Positions 27,213 through 35,969 of a stretch of DNA of 64,000 nucleotides are shown here, piece after piece (position 1 is the first letter of the stretch; every line of letters starts with the position of its first letter). The notes under the pieces are model-generated. The model ran no database searches. It was not told the origin of the DNA and saw only the letters and a list, made by a program, of their open reading frames with translations. The translations under genes were made by a program, and so were the position numbers. The DNA lies in contig DAOUFE010000017.1 of NCBI GenBank assembly GCA_034430215.1, positions 1 through 64,000 of the forward strand, read 5' to 3'. Origin of the DNA: UBA4782 sp034430215 (lineage in GTDB: Bacteria; Chloroflexota; Anaerolineae; Anaerolineales; Anaerolineaceae).

Positions 27213-28451
27213 TTAATAAAGTGGAATTACAAATATTTGCTCACTAGAACCATATCCTGTAACATCAGCAGGGATTAGAGCAAGACCATCTGCTGAGGCA
27301 AGATTAAAGATCAGGTTGCTTTTGAAGAAAATCGGATCAGCAAAAAGCTTTCCTGATTCTTGGCGTAAATTAACAGGTACCCAATCTTCACGCCCAGCCA
27401 ATGAAGGGACATTAGTAGTCAAAGTTGCCTGATACCCTGCAAATGGCAAGTCAGTTGTCATTCCAGATAATCTTGCCACCAGTCGAGTAACGAACATTCG
27501 GGCGATCACAATAGCGCTTACTGGATTTCCCGGCAAACCAATCACAGGTTTTCCATCGCAAACTCCCATGATCGTTGGTTTTCCTGGTCTGATATTGATA
27601 CCATGAACCAGAACTCCTGGTTTTCCACAGCGATTGATGACGTCGGATGTCAGGTCGCGAGTGCTCGCAGAAGAACCAGCAGTAATGACAACCATATCTG
27701 CTTCTGCAAGCCCCTTTCTTACCGCTTTCTCCAGCAACTCTGGGCGATCAGGTACGATACCCATAATATTGGGGAAACCTCCCCTACTTTCTACTAGAGA
27801 CGCAAGCGCATAACTGTTAATATCTCTGACCTGTCCTGGAAGTGGCTTCTCTTCAGGGTTCACAACTTCATCACCACTGGAAAGAATCGCAACTTGGGGA
27901 GGTATCGCCACTGGCACCTGGAGAATACCTAATGCCAGAAGTCCACCGATCTGGGCTGGACCTAATTTTTTGCCAGCAGGAAACACTACATCTCCTGTTT
28001 TTAAATCCTCGCCCTTGCGCACTACATTTTCATTTTCACTAATGGCACGATACACTTCCAGATCGGCGGGCGGCATCAATTGTGTGTTTTCCAACATTAC
28101 AACAGCATTGGAACCCTCAGGCAAAGCCCCACCCGTATGGATTAGGGCTGCTTCTCCCGTATGAAGTTGAAAACCAGGCATCGATCCCATGGGTACTTCA
28201 CCAATTACCTTAAAAAATGCCGGTAAAGTCTCACTCGCTCCAAATGTATCAGAGGCTTGGACAGCATACCCATCTACCGTGCTGCGGTGGAATGATGGTG
28301 TATCCTCTGGAGATAAAATGGGGGAAGCAGTTACCCTGTTGATACTCTTTTTGGTTTCAACAAGAACTGGTTTTCTCTGCACCGGCGGTAAATGCTGAAG
28401 TAGAAGTGAATATGCGTCTTGGGGTATCTGTAAAGTAAGAAATTCTGGCAT
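27213..28451 (-). CDS. moeA: Molybdopterin molybdenumtransferase MoeA
   Basis: This inserts molybdate (or tungstate) into adenylylated molybdopterin. Visible landmarks: SFHRSTVDGYAV near 50-61, IHTGGALPEGSNAVVM, ENVVRKGEDLKTGDVV, ILSSGDEVV, DINSYAL, ITAGSSAS and VIGLPGNPVSA. The ATG of MPEFLTLQ is preceded by AGGAT and begins 3 bases after the upstream stop. The longer frame upstream lies inside the neighbouring membrane gene and was rejected. Length (412) is typical. It is co-transcribed with the MoeA-PBP fusion. Confidence 0.94.
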   Translation of the reverse strand: MPEFLTLQIPQDAYSLLLQHLPPVQRKPVLVETKKSINRVTASPILSPEDTPSFHRSTVDGYAVQASDTFGASETLPAFFKVIGEVPMGSMPGFQLHTGEAALIHTGGALPEGSNAVVMLENTQLMPPADLEVYRAISENENVVRKGEDLKTGDVVFPAGKKLGPAQIGGLLALGILQVPVAIPPQVAILSSGDEVVNPEEKPLPGQVRDINSYALASLVESRGGFPNIMGIVPDRPELLEKAVRKGLAEADMVVITAGSSASTRDLTSDVINRCGKPGVLVHGINIRPGKPTIMGVCDGKPVIGLPGNPVSAIVIARMFVTRLVARLSGMTTDLPFAGYQATLTTNVPSLAGREDWVPVNLRQESGKLFADPIFFKSNLIFNLASADGLALIPADVTGYGSSEQIFVIPLY

Positions 28452-28453
28452 AG

Positions 28454-29383
28454 TTATCCTGTGATCAAAGCAATAATAAGCAAATACAAAGTTGTAGCAA
28501 CGGTTGCAAAGGATGTTACCTGCAGTAAACGCCATCGTGGTTTGGCACCACTCGTAATTCTGACCATCTGGTAAACCTGAAACAATGCGATAAACATCGA
28601 AAGTAAAGCTGGCCAGGTTATTGACCAGGGTTGACCTGCAATCGCCGCCACACCAATTAGGAGATAAGCCACCAATAATAGCACGTTGTGCCAGAATGAA
28701 CCGTACTGCCAGCCAATTCTATTTACCAGGTTTCCATGCTGCAAATAATAGCTTTTTCCATACGATTCATAAGACTGCGCGAGAAATAAAGCAAGAAGCA
28801 GAGGCACAAGCGGCAGGGTTAACATGGTTAAAAACCTGTTTATCTCACCGACCTGGATTGAATAAGCAAAAGCAGGGATTAAGATCGCCAGCAAAATTGC
28901 CTGGCTGAACTCGCCTAATCCCGAATAAGCCAATCTAAATGGAGGTACTCCATAAAATAAAGATAGAAAGAAAGCAAATCCCAAAATAATATAGGTATTG
29001 AGCGATAATCCGTTTTGGTTGACCAGAAGAGCTGTGACAAAGGCTCCTGCTGTCAGGCACAAGAGACCTAAAAAAAGGAATATCTGTCTGGGGAGACGGA
29101 TCAACCCTGCTATTTCAGGATCACTTTCCGACACCGGTTTACTCCGGACATAGATATCGATCTGGTCAAAATGTGCTTTTAACATCATGCTGCTTAACAA
29201 TAAAAAGACAATGCTTATTAACCCCAGGAAAAAGAAATCCCAATTGAGTCCAGGTCCAAGAAATATGATAACTGAAGCACCTAATGAATAGAAACCTGCC
29301 CCAGCCAAAATGATCCAGGGATGAAGATAATGAAAAAACCAACCAAAGAGAGTGGTTGGATAATGATGAATTTTGTCATTCAT
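28454..29383 (-). CDS. UbiA-family-like integral membrane protein with degenerate Asp motifs
   Basis: This has eight to nine hydrophobic helices over 309 residues. FYGVPPFRLAYSGLGE near 165-180 is very like the YTAPPFRLKYRGLGE block of MenA-type prenyltransferases. The first Asp-rich motif appears as HFDQIDIYVRSKPVSE (a reduced NDxxD-type motif). The second, where Asp residues normally bind Mg-diphosphate, reads QSYESYGKSY and lacks them. It may be an inactive or re-purposed UbiA homologue. The start overlaps the SDR stop by ATGA and moeA follows within 3 bases, so all four genes are one operon. Confidence 0.65.
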   Translation of the reverse strand: MNDKIHHYPTTLFGWFFHYLHPWIILAGAGFYSLGASVIIFLGPGLNWDFFFLGLISIVFLLLSSMMLKAHFDQIDIYVRSKPVSESDPEIAGLIRLPRQIFLFLGLLCLTAGAFVTALLVNQNGLSLNTYIILGFAFFLSLFYGVPPFRLAYSGLGEFSQAILLAILIPAFAYSIQVGEINRFLTMLTLPLVPLLLALFLAQSYESYGKSYYLQHGNLVNRIGWQYGSFWHNVLLLVAYLLIGVAAIAGQPWSITWPALLSMFIALFQVYQMVRITSGAKPRWRLLQVTSFATVATTLYLLIIALITG

Positions 29384-30114
29384 AATAGTTTGTATCCACC
29401 ATCAACGCTGATCGTTTCACCCGTAATGTATGTATTATGGATCAGGAATAATACCGTTTGTACAATATCAGACACACTTCCTGCCCGTCTTGCAGGAACT
29501 CTTTGCACAAGTTTATCCCATTCTTCTGAAGATATGTAGGGTGAAGGAAGTATCAATCCTGGGGCAACTGCGTTAACGCGAATTTTCGGAGCAAACGCTT
29601 TAGCACAGACTCTGGTAAGGACTTCCAATCCAGCTTTACTTATCGTATAGGCTCCATAATTAACCCAGGCTTTCCCAGCGCCAGAATCGGTAATATTGAT
29701 GATCACCCCCCCTTCAGACATCAACCTTGCTGCAGCCTGGCAGCATAACATTGGAGCCCGCAGATTAATATTCATCACCTGATCCCATGATTCGACGGTG
29801 ATCTCACCAACCGGTTGACGAGGCATGATCGCAGCAGAGTTGATCAGCACTTTCAAATCAATCTTACTACTTTTAATTTGCTGAAATATTTCATGTATCT
29901 GTAGAGGGTCTTGTAGATCAGCCTGGTAGAAGATGACTTTTCGACCAATTTTCTCGATCTCTTGAGCGGTTTCTTCAGCTTCGTTTCTTGAGGTATTGTA
30001 ATGCAGCCCTATGTCGTACCCATTTTCTGCTAAAGCGAGGGCTATTTCTCGTCCCAACCGCCGGGCTGCACCAGTCACTAATGCCAGATCAGCAAATTCT
30101 CCCATCCTGTTCAC
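29380..30114 (-). CDS. Short-chain dehydrogenase/reductase, pteridine-reductase-like
   Basis: This is a classical SDR. The coenzyme loop VTGAARRLGREIA with two Arg indicates NADPH and is of the PTR1/FolM type. NSAAIM, catalytic ITDSG (Ser position), YGAYTISK (Tyr and Lys) and PGLILP follow. C-terminal ISVDGGYKLL is standard. Length (244) fits. A GTG start at 30114 is favoured because TACAAT (30123-30128, minus strand) ends 8 bases upstream, as in other leaderless genes here; an ATG lies three codons later. It heads the operon with the UbiA-like gene and two moeA genes. A pterin substrate would suit that context, but this is inference. Confidence 0.8.
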   Translation of the reverse strand: MNRMGEFADLALVTGAARRLGREIALALAENGYDIGLHYNTSRNEAEETAQEIEKIGRKVIFYQADLQDPLQIHEIFQQIKSSKIDLKVLINSAAIMPRQPVGEITVESWDQVMNINLRAPMLCCQAAARLMSEGGVIINITDSGAGKAWVNYGAYTISKAGLEVLTRVCAKAFAPKIRVNAVAPGLILPSPYISSEEWDKLVQRVPARRAGSVSDIVQTVLFLIHNTYITGETISVDGGYKLL

Positions 30115-30122
30115 CTACTTGT

Positions 30123-30168
30123 ATTGTAGCATGGTTGAAGTATCCCCTACGGAGAAAAATACTATAAT
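30123..30168. promoter_or_regulatory. Divergent -10 boxes between the SDR operon and the PLP dehydratase
   Basis: TACAAT on the minus strand (30123-30128), 8 bases before the SDR GTG; perfect TATAAT on the plus strand (30163-30168), about 31 bases before the dehydratase ATG. Neither has a convincing -35. Confidence 0.5.
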
Positions 30169-30199
30169 TAATCTTTACCCGATACTTGCTGAGTCGATC

Positions 30200-31195
30200 A
30201 TGAAACAATTTTCTTCTGATCTCCCAATATCTTTGATAGATATTCTTGAGGCACACCAGCGAATCAAACCCTATATTTTTCATACCCCATTGTTGCCTTC
30301 TCCTTACCTATCCCAAAAATGCGGCGTACCCATTCTGCTCAAATGTGAAAATCTGCAACCTACAGGCTCATTTAAGATAAGAGGAGCTGCTAACCGGTTG
30401 CTAACCCTTACTCCAGAAGAAAAAGCTCATGGTGTTATCACGGTATCCAGCGGCAACCACGGTAAAGCAGTGGCTCATATTGCTGCCAAATTGGGTATTC
30501 CCGCAACAATTTTCCTTTCAATCCATACACCAGAAAACAAGGTTGACACGATTCGAAAAACAGGTGCTAAAACAATAGTAACAGGCAATAGTTACGATGA
30601 AGCTGAAATTGCATCAATTGAATACGAACGTGCCCACAACCTTTTTCATATACCATCCTTTGATGATTTAAAGGTGATCGCAGGTCAGGGTACAATGGCT
30701 TTAGAAATCCTTGAGGATGCACCTGACACCAGACATATTCTATGTCCCCTTTCTGGTGGGGGAATGGCTGCCGGTATCAGCATTGTTGCAAAGAATCATA
30801 CTCCGATGGTTGAAACATGGGGAGTTTCAATGGATCGGGCACCGATGATGGTACTTAGTCTCCAGGCAGGTCACGTTGTATCTATCCCCGAAGAGCCTAC
30901 CCTGGCTGATGGTTTAAAAGGCGGATTGGGCAATCCGAATTACTTTTCATTCAATTTATGTCAGAAATTACTGGATGAAACTGCTCTGGTAAGCGAAGAA
31001 GAGATCGGTCAGGCGATCGTCTTTTTATTGACTGAGCATCATCTGATTGTTGAGGGCTCCGGTGCGGTATGTGTGGCTGCCTTGCTGGCTGGTAAAATCC
31101 GATTAAAAGGACCCACTGCAGTCATTATAAGTGGAAGCAATATCGATCTGCCAGTCTTACAAAGCCTGACAAAACTATATTCACACCTTTTTTGA
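30200..31195 (+). CDS. Threonine/serine dehydratase (PLP fold type II)
   Basis: This is a PLP enzyme of the threonine dehydratase / serine racemase group, giving 2-oxobutanoate or pyruvate plus ammonia. The PLP Lys is in TGSFKIRGAAN near residue 57, VSSGNHGKAVA near 85 binds the substrate, and PLSGGGMAAG near 185 binds the PLP phosphate. At 331 residues it lacks the C-terminal ACT domain of biosynthetic IlvA, so it is the catabolic or racemase type. The ATG at 30200 was chosen because the longer frame lies antisense to the SDR gene. It overlaps the convergent transporter gene by 15 bases at the 3' end. Amino-acid import genes lie next to it, which suits amino-acid catabolism. Confidence 0.88.
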   Translation: MKQFSSDLPISLIDILEAHQRIKPYIFHTPLLPSPYLSQKCGVPILLKCENLQPTGSFKIRGAANRLLTLTPEEKAHGVITVSSGNHGKAVAHIAAKLGIPATIFLSIHTPENKVDTIRKTGAKTIVTGNSYDEAEIASIEYERAHNLFHIPSFDDLKVIAGQGTMALEILEDAPDTRHILCPLSGGGMAAGISIVAKNHTPMVETWGVSMDRAPMMVLSLQAGHVVSIPEEPTLADGLKGGLGNPNYFSFNLCQKLLDETALVSEEEIGQAIVFLLTEHHLIVEGSGAVCVAALLAGKIRLKGPTAVIISGSNIDLPVLQSLTKLYSHLF

Positions 31196-31861
31196 TTCCA
31201 TCTCAAAACCTGGGATGCGTGTTTTTCGCTCCAAGTATTTCAATAACTCATTTAAAATAAAGACTAGAACCAGGTAGACCACGGCAACCGCCAGGTAGCT
31301 GCCAATGGGGTTATAGGTTGCTATAGCAGCTCGTTTCCCCTCTGCCATAAGGTCTTGTACCGCTATCAAAAAAGCAACTGCGGTTGTTTTTAGTAGGGAT
31401 ATCGGTTCATTTGACCAGGCAGGGATAACCAATCGGAGTGCCTGCGGAAGAATGATATATCGGATAGTGTTCCAGCGGGATAATCCTATCGCTCTACCAG
31501 CGGTCATTTGAGAAGCACCAATTGCCTGGATTGCTCCCCGGAAAAATTCAGCTTGATAAGCTGCACTGTTTAATCCAAGCGCCAGATAAGCGGACATTGA
31601 TTGAGATAAGGTCAAACCTATAGATGGCAACCCATAATAGATCAAGAATAACTGCACCAGTAATGGGGTTCCACGGAAAAGTTCAATATATCCAATAGCC
31701 AAATATCGTAGCCATTTTGGACCATATAGTTTTAACAAAGCGAGAGCCAATCCTAAAACAAAACCCAATCCCAAACCGACAGCAGTGAGTTCCAATGTGA
31801 CGCCTGCACCATGGATGAAATCAGGTAAATAGCGTGTGAACAAAGCAAACCAATCACTCAT
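31181..31861 (-). CDS. Polar amino-acid ABC transporter permease
   Basis: This is a His/Glu/Gln/Arg-family (HisM/GlnP) inner-membrane permease with about five transmembrane helices. ELFRGTPLLVQLFLIYYGLP near 60-80 and the EAA loop ASQMTAGRAIGLSRWNTIRYI with ILPQALRLVIPAWSNE are family hallmarks. Length (226) fits. Its ATG overlaps the stop codon of the ATPase gene by 4 bases. It is the second of two permeases in the operon, which together would form a heterodimeric channel. Confidence 0.93.
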   Translation of the reverse strand: MSDWFALFTRYLPDFIHGAGVTLELTAVGLGLGFVLGLALALLKLYGPKWLRYLAIGYIELFRGTPLLVQLFLIYYGLPSIGLTLSQSMSAYLALGLNSAAYQAEFFRGAIQAIGASQMTAGRAIGLSRWNTIRYIILPQALRLVIPAWSNEPISLLKTTAVAFLIAVQDLMAEGKRAAIATYNPIGSYLAVAVVYLVLVFILNELLKYLERKTRIPGFEMESKKV

Positions 31862-32625
31862 TTCTTATCGGTTTCCTTTTTCCCATACAACTCAGTGATC
31901 TTCCACAAGAATTCGCGGGTTCGTTCGAATTTCGGCCGGTAGAAGAGATCATCAGGTGTGCCTTCTTCGACAATACTGCCTTTTTCGAGAAATACAATCC
32001 GGTCTGCCACCTCTCGAGCAAATCCCATTTCATGGGTCACTACAAGCATGGTCATTCCATCTAGAGCCAACTTACGCATTACTTCCAGTACCTCACCAAT
32101 CAGCTCTGGGTCCAGAGCTGAAGTGGGTTCATCAAAAAGCATAATACGCGGATCCATCGCTAAAGCACGAGCAATGGCGACCCGCTGCTGTTGCCCGCCA
32201 GATAATTGCCCCGGATAATGTTTTGCACGATCAGCCAGACCTACTCTTTCCAATTCGTACATGGCTTTTGTGTGGGCATCTGCCGGATTCATGTGTTTTA
32301 CTTTGGTCAATCCAAGTTTCACATTATCAATTGCTGTCAAATGGTTGAATAACAAGAAATTTTGAAAAACCATCCCAATATGCTGCCGCACAACATCCTC
32401 ATTACATCCTTTGGCAGTGATCTCTTTATCATCCAACCAGATCTCACCTTCATTTGGGTAGGTGAGTAAATTGATACATCGCAACAACGTACTTTTCCCT
32501 GTTCCACTTGGGCCAATAATAACGATGGTGTCACCTTCATTGACCGTCAGATTGATATTTCTAAATATGACATTATCGCCATATTTTTTCGTCAGGTTCT
32601 TAACAGTAAGAATTGTTTTAGCCAT
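31858..32625 (-). CDS. Polar amino-acid ABC transporter ATP-binding protein
   Basis: This is a GlnQ/HisP-type ATPase. Walker A GPSGTGKST near 35-43, Q-loop FQNFLLFNHLT, signature LSGGQQQRVAIARALA near 142-157, Walker B IMLFDEPTSALDPE and His switch THEMGFAREVADR are all present. Length (255) fits. It lies between the two permease genes, 12 bases from the first and overlapping the second. Confidence 0.95.
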   Translation of the reverse strand: MAKTILTVKNLTKKYGDNVIFRNINLTVNEGDTIVIIGPSGTGKSTLLRCINLLTYPNEGEIWLDDKEITAKGCNEDVVRQHIGMVFQNFLLFNHLTAIDNVKLGLTKVKHMNPADAHTKAMYELERVGLADRAKHYPGQLSGGQQQRVAIARALAMDPRIMLFDEPTSALDPELIGEVLEVMRKLALDGMTMLVVTHEMGFAREVADRIVFLEKGSIVEEGTPDDLFYRPKFERTREFLWKITELYGKKETDKK

Positions 32626-32637
32626 GCTATCTCCTGC

Positions 32638-33282
32638 TTAAGGATTAGCTGGTATTCGCAACTTGCGTTCCAAAAGATCCAACAATCTATTGGTGATAAA
32701 AACAAGCGCAAAATATATGAGTGCTGCTGTGGTAAATGCTAAAAATGGTTCTTGAGTACTGGCGCTGATCAGTTGAGCGCGGCGCAGTATCTCTGGAACC
32801 CCTAGAGCGTATACCAGAGATGAATCTTTGATCACAATTGCAGCTTCATTTGACCAGGGTGGGATTGCCAGGCGTAAAGTCTGCGGCAAGATTACATTCC
32901 GAATTGCTTGTATCTTGCTCATTCCGACCGCTCGAGCTGCCATCATTTGCCCACTGCTGACTGAAAGAATAGCGCCGCGAATGATCTCTAATTGGTAAGC
33001 GCTGCTGACAATTCCAAGAGAAATCGAACCAGCCCAAAATGGGCTGAGATTGATGCTTCCCGAAACAATAAAATACAGGATAAATAACAGCACAATTGGT
33101 GGAATTCCACGCATGATCGTGCTGTATAAGGTCATCAGACCTTTAAGAACTTTTCCCCCATACACATGAAGCAATGAAAAAAGCAAACCAATAAACAAAC
33201 CTAACGGAAGAGCAACAAGAGTTACCGCAATTGTATAAGCGGTACCTGAAGCAATGTACTGAACGAATTTGCTTACATCCAA
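32638..33282 (-). CDS. Polar amino-acid ABC transporter permease
   Basis: This HisM/GlnP-family permease is homologous to the other permease of the operon: TIMRGIPPIVLLFILYF near 57-73 and SGQMMAARAVGMSKIQAIRNV followed by ILPQTLRLAIPPWSNEA. Length (214) fits. It is the first gene after the binding protein and is separated from it by a strong hairpin. Confidence 0.93.
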   Translation of the reverse strand: MDVSKFVQYIASGTAYTIAVTLVALPLGLFIGLLFSLLHVYGGKVLKGLMTLYSTIMRGIPPIVLLFILYFIVSGSINLSPFWAGSISLGIVSSAYQLEIIRGAILSVSSGQMMAARAVGMSKIQAIRNVILPQTLRLAIPPWSNEAAIVIKDSSLVYALGVPEILRRAQLISASTQEPFLAFTTAALIYFALVFITNRLLDLLERKLRIPANP

Positions 33283-33345
33283 CTCCCAACTTCTCCTTTT
33301 CCAGGATCACTGTTTTGCCTTCCCCCTTCAGATTGGGCAACAATT

Positions 33346-33380
33346 TATGGGGATAATGACTTTTTGTCATTATCCCCATA
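33346..33380 (-). terminator. Perfect 15-bp hairpin between binding-protein and permease genes
   Basis: TATGGGGATAATGAC (33346-33360), 5-base loop, GTCATTATCCCCATA (33366-33380). No T-run follows on the minus strand. In solute-binding-protein operons such hairpins protect the upstream mRNA or stop most transcripts, giving excess binding protein over permease. Confidence 0.75.
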
Positions 33381-33395
33381 ACTCAATATTACTGA

Positions 33396-34220
33396 TTATT
33401 CACTGAAATATTTGGTTGCAAGCGTGTCGATAAAACCTTCATCTTGCAATTCTTTAATGATTCGGTTCATTTCGGCTGCGAGAGCCTCGTCGCCTTCTGG
33501 GATAACAATATTTACTGGACCAGTGGAGAGAACTCCGTGATAGATGATCTTCATACCACCATACTGCTTTACAATTGCCTGAGCAGGTACATAATCAGAC
33601 ATCAGAACTTCGATACGACCAGCTTGAAGATCCAATGCTGCCTGATCTACACGCTCATACCGGGAGAAGTTTGCTTCATCCATCAATCCAGCGGTTACCA
33701 GGGTATCGGTGATCCAACCATCCTGAGTGGTACCGGATTGTGCGCCAACTTTATACTTGGCAATATCTTCAGGGTTGGTGATTTCACCAGCAAAACTATC
33801 CAATACGACAAATGCATCCTCTGATGTATAGTAAGCATCTGTAAAATCTACACTTTTATCGCGTTCTTCATCATAGTTGAATGCTGCAATCGATGCATCG
33901 ATCTTGCCTTCCTGAACAGAAGCGATCAGACTATCGAAAGGCATATCAGACCATTCAAGCTCGACATCCATTCGTTTGGCTATTTCAGTCATGAGTTCTA
34001 CATCAAAGCCCATCATGGTTCCAGCTTCATCGACGTACTCAAAAGGAGCGTAATCCGCAGAAGTGCCAACAACGATCTTCCCAGCCTCTTTGATTTTATC
34101 AAGGTGAGTTTCTTCAGCAGCAGGAACTTCGGTTTCCTCCGGTGCTTGTGAAACGGGTTTGCAACCCACTAAAGTTACAGCAAAAATTACTGCCAGGACA
34201 ACAAAAATCAAGCGTTTCAT
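33396..34220 (-). CDS. Amino-acid ABC transporter substrate-binding lipoprotein
   Basis: The N-terminus is a lipoprotein signal (basic MKR, hydrophobic stretch, VTLVGC lipobox with Cys at about 20), followed by a Pro/Glu-rich linker and a type 2 periplasmic-binding fold (SBP_bac_3). Typical blocks: KIVVGTSADYAPFEYVDE, GFDVELMTEIAKRM, WSDMPFDSLIASVQEGKIDASIA and GAQSGTTQDGW. The Asp in the linker-following region and Arg/Asp pattern suit alpha-amino-acid binding. Length (274) fits. It is first in the operon, with a clear promoter and GGAGG. Confidence 0.93.
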   Translation of the reverse strand: MKRLIFVVLAVIFAVTLVGCKPVSQAPEETEVPAAEETHLDKIKEAGKIVVGTSADYAPFEYVDEAGTMMGFDVELMTEIAKRMDVELEWSDMPFDSLIASVQEGKIDASIAAFNYDEERDKSVDFTDAYYTSEDAFVVLDSFAGEITNPEDIAKYKVGAQSGTTQDGWITDTLVTAGLMDEANFSRYERVDQAALDLQAGRIEVLMSDYVPAQAIVKQYGGMKIIYHGVLSTGPVNIVIPEGDEALAAEMNRIIKELQDEGFIDTLATKYFSE

Positions 34221-34261
34221 CTCATTCCTCCATTTGGTATTTTGGCGCTCATCCTATAAAT

Positions 34262-34291
34262 ATTATAAACTCAGATTATGAATAATGTTAA
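34262..34291 (-). promoter_or_regulatory. Promoter of the amino-acid transporter operon
   Basis: On the minus strand TTAACA (34286-34291), 18 bases, TATAAT (34262-34267). The leader is about 35 bases and ends in GGAGGAATGAG before the ATG. Confidence 0.7.
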
Positions 34292-34350
34292 ACTATATGA
34301 GAAATATTGAGATTGTTTCTAAATAGGATACTTTAAAAAAGGGGCATTTT

Positions 34351-34379
34351 TTGACTTTTACATCAAATTATGCTATTCT
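34351..34379 (+). promoter_or_regulatory. Promoter for the metallo-beta-lactamase-fold gene
   Basis: TTGACT (34351-34356), exactly 17 bases, TATTCT (34374-34379). The predicted leader is about 30 bases and holds TAAGG 5 bases before the ATG. Confidence 0.65.
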
Positions 34380-34415
34380 TGCCCGTGAATAATACCTCTT
34401 TTATGTAAGGTGCGA

Positions 34416-35267
34416 ATGCAGCGCGAACGTGTTTCTGAAAATGTATATTGGTTTCAAAGTGAAATCTATGCCCAGGTAACTGCCGGTGTGATCACTGGCC
34501 CTCAATGGGCTATTGTGATCGATACTCTCGCATTGCCTGAGGAAACTCTGGAAATGCGAACTTATATTGAAGAAGAGCTGGTTATGCCAGTCCGTTATGT
34601 GATTAATACGCATTATCATGCTGATCATAGTTGGGGAAATTGCTTCTTCCCAAATGCAACCATAATTTCCAGCCAGGCTACTCGGAATGCATTAGCCATG
34701 CGGGCTCCTGCAGCCATTGAAGCGGCAAAAAAACATAATCAGGCTTTTAAACAAACAAAGCTTGTTTTGCCCCAAATGACTTTTGACGATGGCGAACTCA
34801 CTCTTCGCATTGGTAAAAAGAACCTTGTCATGCTCCCTGCCCCAGGGCACAGCCAGGATAGCATCATGATTTTAGTGGAAGAAGATCGGGTGCTATTTGC
34901 TGGTGATGCATTCATGCCATTACCGTACATTGTTGATGGCAATCTGGATGATTTAACAGCTACGATCAAGCATATTGGTAAAATGGGATTGGAAAATATC
35001 ATCCAGGGACATGGCGATATTATCTTGCGGGGTGAAATCGATGATGCAGTAAAAGAAAACCTGGCATATCTGGCTGCAATTCGAAAAGCAGCCAAAGCTG
35101 CTTCTCATAAGCGCGAACCTGAAGAAGAATTAGAAAAAGCAGATATCGAAAGTTGCGGTAAAAGTCGCGTTTATCTTGCCGGATTGGCCGGTGAACTTCA
35201 CCAACGCAATTTGAAGTGTTTATTACGTCAGTTCAGTGCTGATGAAGAAGATATGTTAACGATTTGA
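34416..35267 (+). CDS. Metallo-beta-lactamase-fold hydrolase
   Basis: This is a binuclear-metal hydrolase with NTHYHADHSWGN at about 67-78 (HxHxDH), LPAPGHSQDS (third-ligand His), VLFAGDAFMP (bridging Asp) and IQGHGDIILRG (last His). The family covers glyoxalase-II-like, lactonase and other hydrolases; the substrate is not evident. The C-terminal 45 residues form an extra, charged helical tail. The ATG at 34416 is favoured over a GTG two codons earlier because of TAAGG spacing. It overlaps the convergent plsY by 12 bases. Confidence 0.85.
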   Translation: MQRERVSENVYWFQSEIYAQVTAGVITGPQWAIVIDTLALPEETLEMRTYIEEELVMPVRYVINTHYHADHSWGNCFFPNATIISSQATRNALAMRAPAAIEAAKKHNQAFKQTKLVLPQMTFDDGELTLRIGKKNLVMLPAPGHSQDSIMILVEEDRVLFAGDAFMPLPYIVDGNLDDLTATIKHIGKMGLENIIQGHGDIILRGEIDDAVKENLAYLAAIRKAAKAASHKREPEEELEKADIESCGKSRVYLAGLAGELHQRNLKCLLRQFSADEEDMLTI

Positions 35268-35918
35268 TCCTTGCTTTTCTAATTTAGCTCTTAATCCTAC
35301 AGCTCTTTCAGTACCTTCTTTCAAGCGCTGTAGGTTTGGTTTTAAAGCAATAATCACAATTCCATAGGTCACTATTCCATACAGAATATACTGCCAGGGT
35401 GAACTCCCAAAAAATGTACGCACGGCAAAGATCAAAGTAGCAAACACTGCCACACTGATAGTAGTAATAGACGCATATCCTACAAGGATATAAACGAGAA
35501 AACCTAATGGAAAGATGATCAATCCGCTTTCTGGCCAAAGCGCAATGGCACCACCTAATGCAGTTGCACCGCCTGCACCTCCGCGCAGCCGGAAACCACC
35601 CCGCTCTCGCTTTTCGATTAAGAATATCGAATAATTATGACCGATAATTGCTAGTATAGCAGCCGCTACTCGCAGCCAGATATTTTCTGGAGCCATCCAG
35701 CCTGTCACCCAGCCAGTAGCTACCCCTTTTAAAACATCCATTGCACCTGTCAATATACCTGCCCATAAACCAGCAGCTCGCATTGCATTGGTACCCCCAG
35801 TTCTTCCACTCGCTACCGCGCGAATATCTTTACCCGTGAAAACCTTGACGATGATCAATCCAAATGGGATTGCACCTAATACATAGGAAATGATCAATGC
35901 AACAATGGAATTTAACAT
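35256..35918 (-). CDS. plsY: Acyl-phosphate:glycerol-3-phosphate acyltransferase
   Basis: This integral membrane enzyme makes lysophosphatidic acid from acyl-phosphate, the first step of phospholipid synthesis. YVLGAIPFGLIIVK near 13-26, the catalytic/binding loop ASGRTGGTNAMRAAG (normally SGNxGATN), GHNYSIFL and GGAGGATALGG are family motifs. About five membrane helices are visible. Length (220) fits. The gene follows the JAMM peptidase gene by 51 bases on the same strand. Confidence 0.92.
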   Translation of the reverse strand: MLNSIVALIISYVLGAIPFGLIIVKVFTGKDIRAVASGRTGGTNAMRAAGLWAGILTGAMDVLKGVATGWVTGWMAPENIWLRVAAAILAIIGHNYSIFLIEKRERGGFRLRGGAGGATALGGAIALWPESGLIIFPLGFLVYILVGYASITTISVAVFATLIFAVRTFFGSSPWQYILYGIVTYGIVIIALKPNLQRLKEGTERAVGLRAKLEKQGSNR

Positions 35919-35969
35919 ATTACTAAAATCTCCTGATGTTAAGAACCCATTGCAGAATATTTGGTTTCT

